64,000 bases of DNA from Zoogloea sp. (lineage in GTDB: Bacteria > Pseudomonadota > Gammaproteobacteria > Burkholderiales > Rhodocyclaceae). Positions 50,479-60,618 of the stretch are shown piece by piece (within the stretch, counting starts at the first letter, position 1; every line of letters begins with the position of its first letter). Where the stretch lies: positions 1 to 64,000 of the forward strand of contig NZ_JAKLLN010000007.1 of the NCBI RefSeq assembly GCF_023150065.1, written 5' to 3'. The position numbers and the translations under genes were made by a program. The notes beneath the pieces were generated by a model. It made no database searches and was not told the origin of the DNA. It was given only the letters and a program-made list of their open reading frames with translations.

Positions 50479-53400
50479 ATGACAAGCCTCCTCACCCCTG
50501 CGTTTGCCGAACTCTACTGCCGCAGCAACTTCAGCTTCCTTACCGGCGCATCCCACCCGGAAGAGCTGGTCGCCCAGGCCCAGGCCCTGGGCTACGCGGC
50601 CCTGGCCATCACCGACGAATGCTCCCTCGCCGGCGTAGTCCGGGCCCACGCCCAGTGGCGCCAGCAGCCAGACACGCTGAAACTGCTGATCGGCACCTCG
50701 CTACAGCTCGCCGACGGCCCCCGGCTGGTGCTGATCGCCACTGACCGCTCCGCCTACGGACACCTCTCCAGCCTCATCAGCAAAGGCCGGCGTGCTGCGG
50801 ACAAGGGGGCTTACCACCTGCGGCGCGGCGATCTGGAAGATGGGCTGCCCAGCTGCCTGGCCCTGCTGATCCCTCCTGATACGACGGGAGACCGCCCCGA
50901 CGAGCTCGCTACCGATGCCTGCTGGCTGGCCGGCCTCTTTCCGGGCGCGAGCTGGCTGGCGGCCCCCCTGCAGCTAGGGCCCGACGATGCCTGGCGCCGC
51001 CGCTGGATCGCCGATGCAGCCCGGCGCGCCGGCATTGCGGTGGTCAGCTCCTGTGCCCCCCTGATGCACACCCCGGAGCGCAAGGCCGTGGCCGATGTGC
51101 TGGGCGCCCTGCGCCACCGCTGCAGCCTGGACGAAGCCGGCTATCTGCTGGCGCCCAACCGCGAAGCCCACCTGCAGCCCCGGGCCCGGCTGGGCGAACA
51201 CCACCCGGCAGAATGGCTGGCCGAAACCCTGCAGGTGGCCGCCCGCTGTGATTTCACCCTGGACACCCTGCGCTACGAATACCCTGAGGAGATCGTGCCC
51301 GCCGGGGCCACGGCGACGCGCCATCTGCGGACGCTGGTGGAACAGGGGCTGCGTCGTCGCTACCCCGACTGGGCGGCCGGCAGGACTCCCCTGCCTGAAG
51401 GCATCCAGGCACAGGTGGACAAGGAGCTCGCCCTGATTGCCGAGCTGCGTTACGAGGCCTTCTTCCTGACCGTCGAGGACATCGTGCGCTTTGCCCGCAG
51501 TCAGAAGATCCTGTGCCAGGGACGTGGTTCGGCGGCCAACTCGGTGGTCTGCTATGCCCTGGGCGTCACCGAGGTCGCCCCGGCCGAAGCCAGCCTGCTG
51601 TTCGAGCGCTTCATCTCCCGGGAGCGCAACGAGCCCCCCGACATCGACGTGGATTTCGAGCACGACCGCCGCGAGGAGGTCATCCAGTACATTTACCGCA
51701 AGTACGGCCGTGACCGGGCGGCCCTGGCCGCCACCGTGATCCGCTACCGCCCCAGGAGCGCCCTGCGCGACGTGGGCCGCGCCCTGGGTTTCGATGGCGG
51801 CCAGCTGGATCAGCTCACCCGCCGCCTGGCCTGGTGGGATGGCCTGACGGTGTCACCGGAGCGGATCCGCGAAGCTGGCCTCGACCCGGCAAACCCCCGC
51901 ATCAGTCTGCTGCTCGAACTGGCCAACGAACTCGTCGGCTTTCCCCGCCACCTGTCCCAGCACGTGGGGGGGTTCGTCATCTCCCGGGGCCCCCTGGCCG
52001 AACTGGTCCCCGTGGAAAACGCCGCCATGGCAGACCGCACCGTCATCCAGTGGGACAAGGACGACCTGGAAGCCCTCGGCCTGCTCAAAGTGGATGTGCT
52101 GGCCCTGGGCATGCTGTCGGCCATTCGCCGCAGCCTGGCGCTGATCAGCCAGTGGCGGGGCGCACCTTTTGCCATGGGCGACATCCCCCGGGAGCAGCCG
52201 GAAGTCTACGACATGCTCTGCGAAGCCGATGCGATGGGTGTCTTCCAGGTCGAATCCCGGGCCCAGATGAGCATGCTGCCGCGTCTGCGCCCCCGCCGTT
52301 ATTACGATCTGGTGGTGGAGGTCGCCATCGTGCGGCCCGGGCCGATCCAGGGTGGCATGGTGCATCCCTACCTTTCCGCCCGGGAGAAGCTTGCCCGGAA
52401 TGAAGAAATCACCTATCCCCGGCCGGAAATCGAACCGGTGCTGCGCCGGACCCACGGCGTACCGATCTTCCAGGAGCAAGTGATGCAGCTGGCCATGGTG
52501 GCCGCCGGCTTCACCGCCGGCGAGGCCGACCAGCTGCGCCGGGCCATGGGCGCCTGGGGGCGCAAGGGGGAACTCACCCGCTACCAGGACAAGCTCGCCG
52601 CCGGCATGCTGGCCCGGGGCTACGAGGCCAGCTTTGCCGAGGCCCTGGGCCGCCAGATTCAGGGCTTCGGGAGCTACGGCTTTCCGGAATCCCATGCGGC
52701 CAGCTTCGCCCTGCTGGTGTATGTATCCGCGTGGATCAAGCGCTTCGAGCCCGCCGCCTTCCTGTGCGGCCTGCTCAACAGCCAGCCGATGGGCTTTTAC
52801 GGCCCCGCCCAGCTGATCCAGGACGCCCGTCGCCATCATGTCGAAGTCCTGCCGGCCGATGCAGCGGACAGCGATTGGGAGTGCACCCTGGCCCCCTCCT
52901 CCCTCCCTGGCCGCCCGGCAGCCCGGCTGGGATTGCGTCTGATCAGGGGCTTCACCCCGGAGGCGGCAACACGCATGCAGATGGCACGCCAGCAACGCCG
53001 CTTTGAATCGGTGGCGGATCTGGCCCGGCGCGCAGGCCTTAGCGCGACCGAACTGCAGGTGCTCGCCACGGCAGGCGCGCTGGGGAGCCTCGCCGGCCAC
53101 CGCCGCCAGGCCTGCTGGGCTGCTGCAGGGAGTGAAGTCGCACCCGGCTTGCTGCGGGATGCCCCCATCCCCGACCCCATGCCATCTCTGCCCCCTCCCG
53201 GTGAAAGCCAGGAAGTGATCGCCGACTACGCGCGTCTGGGTTTCAGCCTGGGGCGTCACCCCCTGAGTTTCCTGCGTGGTCTGCTGCGTGAGGAGCGCTT
53301 CCTGAGCGCCGCAGAAATCGCTGCCTGCCCCGACCGCAAGCTGGCGCGGGCAGCAGGCATCGTCACCTGCCGCCAGCGCCCGGGCACCGCCAAGGGCACC

Positions 53401-53619
53401 CTGTTCGTCACCCTGGAGGACGAAACCGGCTGGGTGAACGTGATCATCCGGCCAGAACTTCTTGAGGCCGAACGCCGCATTTTGCTGGGCGCACGCCTGC
53501 TCGGAGTATATGGACAGATCACCCGCCAGGGCTGCGTGGTGCACCTGCATGCCAAGCGGGTCGTTGACCGCTCTGCCCAATTGGGCCACCTGGCCCCACG
53601 AAGCCGGGATTTTCATTGA
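50479..53619 (+). CDS. dnaE2: Error-prone DNA polymerase DnaE2 (ImuC)
   Basis: A 1046-residue C-family polymerase: PHP domain at the N-terminus (ELYCRSNFSFLTGASHPEELV), polymerase core with the catalytic aspartates in PPDIDVDFEHDRREEV, then fingers, helix-hairpin-helix and an OB-fold domain near the C-terminus (GIVTCRQRPGTAKGTLFVTLEDETGWVNVI). It performs SOS-induced translesion synthesis with ImuA and ImuB. It is under its own LexA box and separate from lexA-imuA-imuB at 26.6-29.5 kb, whereas many genomes keep imuA-imuB-dnaE2 together. Confidence 0.96.
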   Translation: MTSLLTPAFAELYCRSNFSFLTGASHPEELVAQAQALGYAALAITDECSLAGVVRAHAQWRQQPDTLKLLIGTSLQLADGPRLVLIATDRSAYGHLSSLISKGRRAADKGAYHLRRGDLEDGLPSCLALLIPPDTTGDRPDELATDACWLAGLFPGASWLAAPLQLGPDDAWRRRWIADAARRAGIAVVSSCAPLMHTPERKAVADVLGALRHRCSLDEAGYLLAPNREAHLQPRARLGEHHPAEWLAETLQVAARCDFTLDTLRYEYPEEIVPAGATATRHLRTLVEQGLRRRYPDWAAGRTPLPEGIQAQVDKELALIAELRYEAFFLTVEDIVRFARSQKILCQGRGSAANSVVCYALGVTEVAPAEASLLFERFISRERNEPPDIDVDFEHDRREEVIQYIYRKYGRDRAALAATVIRYRPRSALRDVGRALGFDGGQLDQLTRRLAWWDGLTVSPERIREAGLDPANPRISLLLELANELVGFPRHLSQHVGGFVISRGPLAELVPVENAAMADRTVIQWDKDDLEALGLLKVDVLALGMLSAIRRSLALISQWRGAPFAMGDIPREQPEVYDMLCEADAMGVFQVESRAQMSMLPRLRPRRYYDLVVEVAIVRPGPIQGGMVHPYLSAREKLARNEEITYPRPEIEPVLRRTHGVPIFQEQVMQLAMVAAGFTAGEADQLRRAMGAWGRKGELTRYQDKLAAGMLARGYEASFAEALGRQIQGFGSYGFPESHAASFALLVYVSAWIKRFEPAAFLCGLLNSQPMGFYGPAQLIQDARRHHVEVLPADAADSDWECTLAPSSLPGRPAARLGLRLIRGFTPEAATRMQMARQQRRFESVADLARRAGLSATELQVLATAGALGSLAGHRRQACWAAAGSEVAPGLLRDAPIPDPMPSLPPPGESQEVIADYARLGFSLGRHPLSFLRGLLREERFLSAAEIAACPDRKLARAAGIVTCRQRPGTAKGTLFVTLEDETGWVNVIIRPELLEAERRILLGARLLGVYGQITRQGCVVHLHAKRVVDRSAQLGHLAPRSRDFH

Positions 53620-53678
53620 ATCCGGCGCTAATCTTGCGGTCTCATGCATTCAACCGACACTTCCGCACCGGAGCATCC

Positions 53679-54305
53679 ATGTCACTCAAGCACATCATCG
53701 CCCTGGTTGCCGCAGGCATCCTGCTCACGGGCTGCGCCAGCTCCACCCTCAAATCCACTTGGCGCGACGATACCGATTCGGGAGTCGTGCCCCGCAAACT
53801 GGTGGTTTTTGTCGCCGTGAAGGATGAGAACCTGCGCCGGATGGCGGAAAACCGGGCCCTCCAGTCGATTCCCCCTGGCACCAGCGCCACCGCCGGCCAC
53901 ACACTCGAACTCGACCCCACCCTCGAAACTGCCGAAGTCCGCGCCCGACTGGCCCGCGAGGGCTTCGATGCAGCACTGCTGTCCCGGCTGGTGTCGGTGG
54001 ACAAATCCCAGGTCGTGGTGCCCCCCCAGACCCAGTTTGCCAACGACCCATTGTTCCGCCGCTTCGGGCCCCGTTACGGCTCCTTCTACACCTTCTACCC
54101 CTATGTTTACACCACGCCGGGATACACCGTGGAAAACACCACCGTTGTGGTGGAGACCCTGCTGTATCGCCTTCCGGAAGGCAAACCCGTGTGGACCGCC
54201 GTGAGCGAAACCCTCAACCCCAGGTCATCCGCCCAGGTCGTCGAAGAACTCATCAAGCTGTTAGGGAGCAAGCTCCAGTCGGAAGGCCTGCTGCCCACCC
54301 GCTGA
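53679..54305 (+). CDS. DUF4136-like lipoprotein
   Basis: A 208-residue lipoprotein: MSLKHIIALVAAGILLTGC gives a lipobox with the acylated cysteine, followed by a DUF4136-like domain (STWRDD... LVVFVAVKDENLRRMAE... LYRLPEGKPVWTAVSETLNP). Function is unknown; relatives are envelope proteins. A longer in-frame start at 53616 is less likely because the lipoprotein signal begins at 53679. It is not clearly in an operon with dnaE2. Confidence 0.8.
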   Translation: MSLKHIIALVAAGILLTGCASSTLKSTWRDDTDSGVVPRKLVVFVAVKDENLRRMAENRALQSIPPGTSATAGHTLELDPTLETAEVRARLAREGFDAALLSRLVSVDKSQVVVPPQTQFANDPLFRRFGPRYGSFYTFYPYVYTTPGYTVENTTVVVETLLYRLPEGKPVWTAVSETLNPRSSAQVVEELIKLLGSKLQSEGLLPTR

Positions 54306-54348
54306 GGGCCGGAGCGCCGCACTCCTGCCTTTCAGCCAGCCGGGCCGC

Positions 54349-56511
54349 TCAGGCCCCGGCGCCCGCCCGCTCCCGGCGCCGGTAGTGAATGACGGCCGGT
54401 GCCACCGCCAGCGCCCCGACCAGAACAACCAGCGCCAGGGGCCACACCATCGGGCTGTTCCATTCGGCACGCAGACGCTGCCGCGCCTCCACATCGATGC
54501 GCTGATACTTGAGACCATTGCGGATGATCTTGCCCGGCTTGCGATTGAGCAACCAGCCATGCTGCAGGGAGTAGGCCTTCTCGTAGAACCCCCACACCCA
54601 GGGCGCGTCGTGCTGCAGGATGGACAGCATGCGCTCGATGATGGCCTGACGCTCCGGGCTGTCGGGCATGGCCTTCATGCGTTCGAAGAGACGATCGTAT
54701 TCGGCGTTTTCATAGTTGGCCGCATTCTCACCCTGGCCCTTGACCTTGCCCTGGGCCCCGTAAAGGAGGAACAGGAAGTTCTCCGGATCCGGGTAGTCGG
54801 CATTCCAGCCCCAGTAGAATAGCTGCGCGTTGCCTTTACGGATCTTGTCCTGAAAACGGTTGTAATCCGTCGCCCGGACCACGAGCTGCACATCCAGTTT
54901 GCGAAACTGCTTCGACAGCCAGTCGACGGTGGACTTGTCACCCATGCCACCCGCCGTGGTATCCAGATTGACCACCAGCGGCTCGCCGGTCTTCGTGTCC
55001 CGGCCGCCAGGGTAGCCTGCCTCGGCCAGCAGACGCCGGGCTTCCTCAACCGATTTGCGCCGGGGTAAGCCGTCCACCCAGTCATACACTTGGGGGTTGA
55101 TCCCGGCCTTGTCTGCCCGATAGCCGAAAATACCCGGAGGAATCGGATGCATGGCCGGAACACCCCGGCCATTCTGAAAAACCGCAATGAACTCTTCCTG
55201 GTCGATGGCAATGGAAATGGCCAGACGCAGCTTGCGTGCCCGTTCGCTGCTGCCCCCCACCACCGGGTCGAGCATATTGAAGCCCATGTACATCACGCTC
55301 GGCGCAACCGAAGTGTTGAGCCTGATTCCTTTGGCGACCATCTCGTCACTGAGGGTCACATCCCCCTGCCCGCCCATCTGGACGGCCTGGTCGAAGTTGT
55401 CCGACGACACCCCCGAGGCGTCGTAGTAACCCTGCAGAAACTTGTTCCAGTAGGGAATGCTCTCCTTTTCCCGGGTGAACACCACCTTGTCGATGAAAGG
55501 CAGCGGCTTGCCACAGTCCGCCAGCAACGCTACCGCCTTGTCCTCGTCCTCCCCTTCGCAGGGGTAGCTCTCGCCGTGATAGTTGGGGTTTTTCACCAGC
55601 ACCATCCGGGCGTTCGGGTTGTTCTCCTGGAGCATGTAGGGCCCGGTGCCGATGGGCCACCAGTCGAGGGTCAGGTTGCGTTCGGCCATGCCGGGCTGGG
55701 AAAAAAAGCGGTCCACCTCGTAGGGCACTGGCGCAAAGAAGGGCATGGCCAGCCAGTAGGGAAACTGGGGATACGCCCCTTTGATCCGCACCCTGTAGGT
55801 ATAGCGATCCACCACCTCGACGCCGCTCATGGGGTAGTTGCGCAGATCGATCCACGCCTGCCTGTCCTTGCTGGCCTTCTCTCCAGCCACCAGGAGCGCG
55901 TGCAGATCCTTCAAACCGATGATGTAGTCCCCCATCAATTCGAGCACAGGGGAGTGCAGACGCGGATGAGCCAGACGCTTGATCTGGTAGACATAGTCCT
56001 CTGCGGTCAGCTCCCGCGTGCCGGTAAGCGGAAAATCACCCAGGCTGCGCTTGTCGGCCAGCACAGCGGCGCTCATGTCCAGATAAACCGGCTTGCCCGC
56101 ACCGTCTGTGGCAAACGCCGGATGTGGCTGATAGCGGATTCCCGGCTGAATCTGGATCTCGTACTCGCTGCGTGCCACCCTGGCCGGATCAACGCCGGCA
56201 GGTAACAGTTGCCCTGCTTCGTCGTACTGCCGCAGGGCAGGCATGGCCCGTGCTGTCGCCGGCGCAAGCTGGAACGGACGCTTGAGATAGTGATACTGGA
56301 GCGGTGGCTCGTAGATCTGGTACAGGAAAGTCGCCTCGTCCTCACTGTAGGACTGGACCGGATCGAGATGTTTGGGGCGCTGGGTGAAGGCCGAATACAG
56401 AATGTTCTGGCCCCGCTCGGCAGCAGGATAGGGATCATTCCAGACCTGCCCGCAGCCCGCAGCCACGGCAACCAGGAGGAGAGTTGCAAGATATCGGATC
56501 ATCGCACGCAT
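54349..56511 (-). CDS. Large lipoprotein solute-binding protein of a peptide-type ABC system
   Basis: A 720-residue SBP_bac_5-family protein. The N-terminus [20 protein letters not shown] has a lipobox, and the C-terminus carries a membrane helix ([20 protein letters not shown]) followed by [10 protein letters not shown]. The double anchoring is unusual for a binding protein. The middle part is a typical peptide-binding fold with [28 protein letters not shown]. No permease gene is adjacent. The double-ATPase at 23171-25195 is the only possible partner in the window, which is speculative. The substrate is unknown. Confidence 0.85.
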   Translation of the reverse strand: MRAMIRYLATLLLVAVAAGCGQVWNDPYPAAERGQNILYSAFTQRPKHLDPVQSYSEDEATFLYQIYEPPLQYHYLKRPFQLAPATARAMPALRQYDEAGQLLPAGVDPARVARSEYEIQIQPGIRYQPHPAFATDGAGKPVYLDMSAAVLADKRSLGDFPLTGTRELTAEDYVYQIKRLAHPRLHSPVLELMGDYIIGLKDLHALLVAGEKASKDRQAWIDLRNYPMSGVEVVDRYTYRVRIKGAYPQFPYWLAMPFFAPVPYEVDRFFSQPGMAERNLTLDWWPIGTGPYMLQENNPNARMVLVKNPNYHGESYPCEGEDEDKAVALLADCGKPLPFIDKVVFTREKESIPYWNKFLQGYYDASGVSSDNFDQAVQMGGQGDVTLSDEMVAKGIRLNTSVAPSVMYMGFNMLDPVVGGSSERARKLRLAISIAIDQEEFIAVFQNGRGVPAMHPIPPGIFGYRADKAGINPQVYDWVDGLPRRKSVEEARRLLAEAGYPGGRDTKTGEPLVVNLDTTAGGMGDKSTVDWLSKQFRKLDVQLVVRATDYNRFQDKIRKGNAQLFYWGWNADYPDPENFLFLLYGAQGKVKGQGENAANYENAEYDRLFERMKAMPDSPERQAIIERMLSILQHDAPWVWGFYEKAYSLQHGWLLNRKPGKIIRNGLKYQRIDVEARQRLRAEWNSPMVWPLALVVLVGALAVAPAVIHYRRRERAGAGA

Positions 56512-56604
56512 GCCCCCAGTCTACCGGATGTCCCGGAATCCGCGACAGGACGCAGCCGGAAAGCATCCGTTATAATCGAGTGGTTATTCAATGGAGACAC
56601 CTTG

Positions 56605-57399
56605 ATGGGCTTTCTCGCCGGCAAACGCATTCTCATCACCGGATTGCTGTCCAACCGCTCGATCTCCTACGGGATCGCAAAAGCCATGCACCGGGAAGGC
56701 GCCCAACTGGCCTTCACCTATCAGAACGAGCGTTTCCACGATCGCGTCATCAAAATGGCTGCCGAATTCGACAGCACGCTGGTGTACCCCTGTGATGTGC
56801 AGAGCGACACCGAAATCGCCAGCCTGTTCGAACAACTCGGTCAGCAATGGGACGGCCTTGATGGCCTGGTGCACTCCATCGCCTTTGCACCCACCGAAGC
56901 CCTGGAAGGCGATTTCCTCGACAGCGCTTCCCGGGAAGCCTTCCGCATCGCCCAGGACATCAGCGCCTACAGTTTTCCCGCTCTTGCCAAGGCTGCCCGC
57001 CCGATGATGAAGGGGCGCAACGGGGCCATGCTGACCATGTCCTATCTGGGCGCCGTGCGCACCATGCCCAACTACAACATCATGGGTCTGGCCAAAGCCA
57101 GCCTCGAAGCTGCCGTCCGCTACATGGCCGTCAGCCTCGGGCCGGAAGGCACCCGGGTCAATGCCATTTCCGCAGGTCCGATCAAAACCCTGGCCGCCTC
57201 CGGCATCGGCAGCTTCGGCAAGCTGCTGGCATTCAACGAACGCAATGCCCCCCTGCGGCGCAACGTGACCATCGATGAAGTCGGCAATGCCGCAGCCTTC
57301 CTGTGCTCCGACCTCGCCAGCGGCATCACCGGCGAAATCATGTACGTGGATGCCGGCTTCAACACCACAGCCCTCGGCAACCCCGACCAGGGCAGCTGA
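56605..57399 (+). CDS. fabI: Enoyl-ACP reductase FabI
   Basis: NADH-dependent enoyl-acyl carrier protein reductase of fatty acid synthesis, 264 residues. It has a divergent SDR fold with the N-terminal [14 protein letters not shown] nucleotide region and the catalytic Y157-x6-K164 (NYNIMGLAK) with Y147 upstream. The family length is about 260. A GGAGA site lies before the ATG. A terminator follows, and ppiD converges from the other strand. Confidence 0.97.
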   Translation: MGFLAGKRILITGLLSNRSISYGIAKAMHREGAQLAFTYQNERFHDRVIKMAAEFDSTLVYPCDVQSDTEIASLFEQLGQQWDGLDGLVHSIAFAPTEALEGDFLDSASREAFRIAQDISAYSFPALAKAARPMMKGRNGAMLTMSYLGAVRTMPNYNIMGLAKASLEAAVRYMAVSLGPEGTRVNAISAGPIKTLAASGIGSFGKLLAFNERNAPLRRNVTIDEVGNAAAFLCSDLASGITGEIMYVDAGFNTTALGNPDQGS

Positions 57400-57421
57400 G
57401 CTCCTCCCGATCAGCACAAGC

Positions 57422-57454
57422 AAAAAAGCCCCTGATCATCAGGGGCTTTTTTTT
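57422..57454. terminator. Terminator after fabI
   Basis: AAAAAAGCCCCTGA pairs with TCAGGGGCTTTTTT, giving a strong stem with A- and T-runs on both sides, between the convergent fabI and ppiD genes. Confidence 0.92.
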
Positions 57455-57500
57455 GCATTCCCGCTCCCTCAAAGGAAGCGGGGCTCCACACCTGCGGCGA

Positions 57501-59408
57501 TTACTTGTCCTTGCTGCCTTCCAGCATCGCAGCATTCACCTTGACGTCGTAGCGCTTGCGCAGCGACGCCACATAGGCCGCAAAATCCTGCTCTGCCAGC
57601 AGACGGGAATACTGCTGCTTGATGGCCTGCATCCGCGGATCGTCCTTGCCCGTCGACGTCGGCCGCGTCACCTTCTCGACGCGGAAGAGCACATAGCCAG
57701 CCCCCGGAAGCTTCACCCCCGCATAGCTCGGCAGCTTGTCGGACGGCGCACGGAAGATCGCCCTCAGAACCTCCGGCGGAATCCCCTGTTCCATCCGCTT
57801 GAGCGGACGTGAAGGACTCCAGTCAATGCTTACGGCCTCACCCTTGTTCAGCTGGACGAGCTTCTTCTCACCATCCTTCTCAGCCTGAACGACAGCCTCC
57901 TCCTGGACCAGGACCTTCTCGATCTCTGCCTTCACCTCATCAAAGGGGCGCAGGGCAGCAGGCTTGGATTCGACAACCCGGGCAGCGACCAGCACGCCCT
58001 TGCCCACATCCACGGCATCGGTATTGCGCTTGTTCTTCACCGCATCATCGGAGAACACTGCCGTCACAAGCTTCTCGTTGTTGAACGGTGCGGGTGCCTT
58101 GCCATTTCGGGCAATCCAGTCCGTGGTCTGAACCGTCAGCTTGTACTTCTCGGCAGCGGGCTTGAGGCTGTCGGCCTGCTCATAAACCAGGTTGGAGAAA
58201 CCCTCTGCCAACTCGGCAAACTTCCGGCCCGCTTCAAGCTTCTTTAACTCGGCTGCAATCTCGTTCCGGACCTCTTCAAACGGGCGAGCCTGCTCGGCCT
58301 TCACCCCCGTCAGCTTGATGACGTGGAAGCCAAAATCAGACTGCACCACACCCGACACGTCCCCTTCCTTGGCGAGACCAAAAGCCGCATCCTCAAAGGC
58401 CTTCACCATGGCACCACGACCGAAGAAGCCGAGATCGCCCCCTTTCTCAGCCGAACCCGGATCCTGGGAATGCTCCTTGGCAAGCTTGGCGAAATCGGCG
58501 GGGTTGGCCTTGATCTGGGCAGCGATACCTTCGATCTTCTCGCGGGCGGCCTTCACGGCAGCCTCACCCGCATCCTTGCGCGCCTGGATCAGGATGTGGC
58601 TGGCACGACGCTCCTCACCCTGACGGAAACGTTCCGGATGCGCGTCGTACTCCTTGCGCAGATCCGCATCGCTCAGACTCAACTGGGCTGCCAGGGCTTC
58701 CTGGCTGAGCATCACGTACTCGGCCCGAACCTGGGCCGGAATCTCGAAGCGGCTGCGATTCGCATCGTAGAATTTCTGCGCGGCGCCATCAGCCAGCTTG
58801 ACGCCTCCGACGAACGGCTGGGTACCGATGCGCGCATCGCTGACCTGCCGCTCCTCGAACTGCACAGCAAAGACACGCTCGGCAGACACACTGGAAACAA
58901 GAGCGCCTTCGGCCACTGCACCAACCACCTGCTTCAGTGCCAGATCGCTGCGCAGGCGGGATTCAAACATCGGCTGATTCATTCCCTGTGCCTTGAGCAG
59001 TGCCTCATAGCGGGGCAAAGAGAACTGTCCGTTGTCCTGAAAGGCAGGAATGGCGGCAATCGTCTCGCGCATCTGCTGGTCGGAAACAGTCAAGCCCATC
59101 TTGCTGGCGTCCAGGGCAAGCAGGCGCTGATTGATCAGATTGTCCAGAACAGCCTTGCGTGCCTCGGCAGTCTCCAGCATCGCGGGATTGAAGTTCTCAC
59201 CCATGGCGTTGCGCAGGCGCTCCTGCTGTTCCCGCATGGCCTGCTGAAACTCCACCTGGGAGATCGGCGAGCCGCCGATGGAAGCCAGGTCGCCACCACT
59301 GCCCGAATTCTTGACGTAGGAATCGACACCAAAAAAAGCGAAAGGAAGAGTGATCAGTAACAGAAAAAGCTGAACAATCTTCTTGTTGTTGCGTACGGCG
59401 TCAAACAT
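57501..59408 (-). CDS. ppiD: Periplasmic folding factor PpiD
   Basis: A 635-residue SurA/PpiD-type protein: one N-terminal membrane anchor (IVQLFLLLITLPFAFFGV), a SurA_N-like chaperone region, and a parvulin peptidyl-prolyl isomerase domain around 255-365 (ERRASHILIQARKDAGE... DLGFFGRGAMVKAFEDAAF). It helps outer-membrane protein folding at the Sec exit. An ATG at 59522 adds a non-conserved extension. The position beside hupB, lon and clpX is the common bacterial arrangement. Confidence 0.95.
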   Translation of the reverse strand: MFDAVRNNKKIVQLFLLLITLPFAFFGVDSYVKNSGSGGDLASIGGSPISQVEFQQAMREQQERLRNAMGENFNPAMLETAEARKAVLDNLINQRLLALDASKMGLTVSDQQMRETIAAIPAFQDNGQFSLPRYEALLKAQGMNQPMFESRLRSDLALKQVVGAVAEGALVSSVSAERVFAVQFEERQVSDARIGTQPFVGGVKLADGAAQKFYDANRSRFEIPAQVRAEYVMLSQEALAAQLSLSDADLRKEYDAHPERFRQGEERRASHILIQARKDAGEAAVKAAREKIEGIAAQIKANPADFAKLAKEHSQDPGSAEKGGDLGFFGRGAMVKAFEDAAFGLAKEGDVSGVVQSDFGFHVIKLTGVKAEQARPFEEVRNEIAAELKKLEAGRKFAELAEGFSNLVYEQADSLKPAAEKYKLTVQTTDWIARNGKAPAPFNNEKLVTAVFSDDAVKNKRNTDAVDVGKGVLVAARVVESKPAALRPFDEVKAEIEKVLVQEEAVVQAEKDGEKKLVQLNKGEAVSIDWSPSRPLKRMEQGIPPEVLRAIFRAPSDKLPSYAGVKLPGAGYVLFRVEKVTRPTSTGKDDPRMQAIKQQYSRLLAEQDFAAYVASLRKRYDVKVNAAMLEGSKDK

Positions 59409-59732
59409 GCTGAATCCTCGATTGCTGCTAACGGCGGATGATCTGATGAGTGGCAAATACAAAGAAGGCGAACTTGCGTTCGCCTGGTGGAATGCAGTGG
59501 CAGCCTGAACGACATGCTTCAATCAGGCCAATTCACGCGTCCTGAATCATGATGCGAGCCTGACTTCTCGCCAAACGACCAAAGCTTTCAAAGTCTACCT
59601 GCTGCGGGTTTGGGGAACAAGCCCCGCCAAACCCACGCGAGCCTCACTCGCAGAGATGCACGAAAAGGAGTTGACGCAAAAAAGGCCACTCACGTGGCCT
59701 TTTTTACTCACGGTTGTCAGACCGCTGAAACC
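59409..59732. other. ppiD leader and tRNA downstream region
   Basis: A 324-base gene-free stretch. It holds an 8-bp hairpin AGGCGAAC-TTGC-GTTCGCCT at 59466-59485, which on the minus strand is followed by a T-rich run 58-77 bases before the ppiD start, and a strong terminator at 59678-59705. Nothing else is seen. Confidence 0.6.
59678..59705 (-). terminator. Terminator of the hupB-tRNA transcript
   Basis: AAAAAAGGCCAC...GTGGCCTTTTTT: a perfect stem around TCAC with an A-run on one side and a T-run on the other. It stops the minus-strand hupB-tRNA-Val-tRNA-Asp transcript. Confidence 0.9.
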
Positions 59733-59809
59733 TGGCGGAGTGGACGGGACTCGAACCCGCGACCCCCGGCGTGACAGGCCGGTATTCTAACCAACTGAAC
59801 TACCACTCC
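59733..59809 (-). tRNA. tRNA-Asp (anticodon GTC)
   Basis: A 77-base gene that begins GGAGTGGTAGTTCAGTTGG and ends CCACTCCG-CCA, with CCA encoded. The acceptor arms GGAGTGG/CCACTCC pair fully. The anticodon loop CCTGTCACG gives GTC. It is the last gene of the hupB-tRNA transcript. Confidence 0.97.
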
Positions 59810-59834
59810 AACTCATCATCCACCTGGATCAAGG

Positions 59835-59910
59835 TGGTGGGTGCTGACGGGGTCGAACCGCCGACATTCGCCTTGTAAGGGCGACGCTCTACCAACTGAG
59901 CTAAGCACCC
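59835..59910 (-). tRNA. tRNA-Val (anticodon TAC)
   Basis: A 76-base gene beginning GGGTGCTTAGCTCAGTTGG with acceptor arm GGGTGCT/AGCACCC and encoded CCA. The anticodon loop CTTACAA gives TAC. It lies 25 bases before tRNA-Asp and 35 bases after hupB. Confidence 0.97.
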
Positions 59911-59945
59911 GATTGCTTCGCTGATGCAGCGAAATCAATAGCCAA

Positions 59946-60218
59946 TCAGTTTAGCGCATCTTTCAACGCTTTGCCAGGCCTGAATTTAGGAATTTTTGCC
60001 GACTTGATCTTTATCGTCGCTCCGGTCCGGGGATTACGGCCCGTTCGGGCCGCCCGCTTGCCGACATGGAAGGTGCCGAACCCCACCAAGGTGACACTGC
60101 CGCCCTTCTTCAAAGTCTGTTTGACGGCTGCCACGGCAGCATCAAGCGCTCGACCCGCCGCAGCCTTGGAGATCTCGGCATCTGCAGCAATGTGATCAAT
60201 CAACTCGGATTTATTCAT
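59946..60218 (-). CDS. hupB: DNA-binding protein HU
   Basis: A 90-residue HU/IHF-family nucleoid protein ([26 protein letters not shown]... [13 protein letters not shown]... [10 protein letters not shown]). The GRNP(R)TG arm contacts DNA. A GAGGGGG site precedes the ATG, and a strong sigma-70 promoter lies at 60321-60349. The following two tRNAs are probably on the same transcript. This is the classical lon-hupB neighbourhood. Confidence 0.97.
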   Translation of the reverse strand: MNKSELIDHIAADAEISKAAAGRALDAAVAAVKQTLKKGGSVTLVGFGTFHVGKRAARTGRNPRTGATIKIKSAKIPKFRPGKALKDALN

Positions 60219-60320
60219 ACTCGCCCCCTCGTTATATAAATTAACAAACAGGAAACTCCGACATCAACTGCCAAAAACCGAACACTTCTCAAGACGGATC
60301 GATACCTTGTTCTGACCTTT

Positions 60321-60349
60321 ATATAACGCGCTAAAAATCACGATGTCAA
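60321..60349 (-). promoter_or_regulatory. Sigma-70 promoter of hupB
   Basis: Minus-strand TTGACA (60344-60349), 17-base spacer, TTATAT (60321-60326), about 100 bases before hupB. It is a near-consensus housekeeping promoter. Confidence 0.75.
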
Positions 60350-60387
60350 GGGAACGAATCAAGCAGGACAGGGAAATCTGACACAGC

Positions 60388-60413
60388 AAAAAGCCCGCAA
60401 AAGCGGGCTTTTT
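60388..60413 (-). terminator. Terminator after tRNA-Arg
   Basis: AAAAAGCCCGC-AAAA-GCGGGCTTTTT: an 11-bp stem with flanking A- and T-runs between tRNA-Arg and the hupB promoter. Confidence 0.92.
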
Positions 60414-60441
60414 GAATGCTGCAATACAGCAGGAAACCAAC

Positions 60442-60516
60442 TGGTCCCCCCGACAGGAATCGAACCTGTATCTAGCGCTTAGGAGGCGCTTGTTCTATCC
60501 ATTGAACTACGGAGAG
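60442..60516 (-). tRNA. tRNA-Arg (anticodon CCT)
   Basis: A 75-base gene with anticodon loop CTCCTAA (anticodon CCT), T-arm ACAGG-TTCGATT-CCTGT and encoded CCA. The acceptor arms CTCTCCG/CGGGGGG pair with two G-U wobbles, so the first base is slightly uncertain. It lies downstream of lon. Confidence 0.93.
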
Positions 60517-60618
60517 CGAGGCCCGGCATTCTAGCCGGCTCGAACCAGGAACGCCATGCCCAAAGGCGAGAGGCAAGGAAGACCGGCATTTACGCCGACC
60601 TCCCACCTCAACGCGCCA

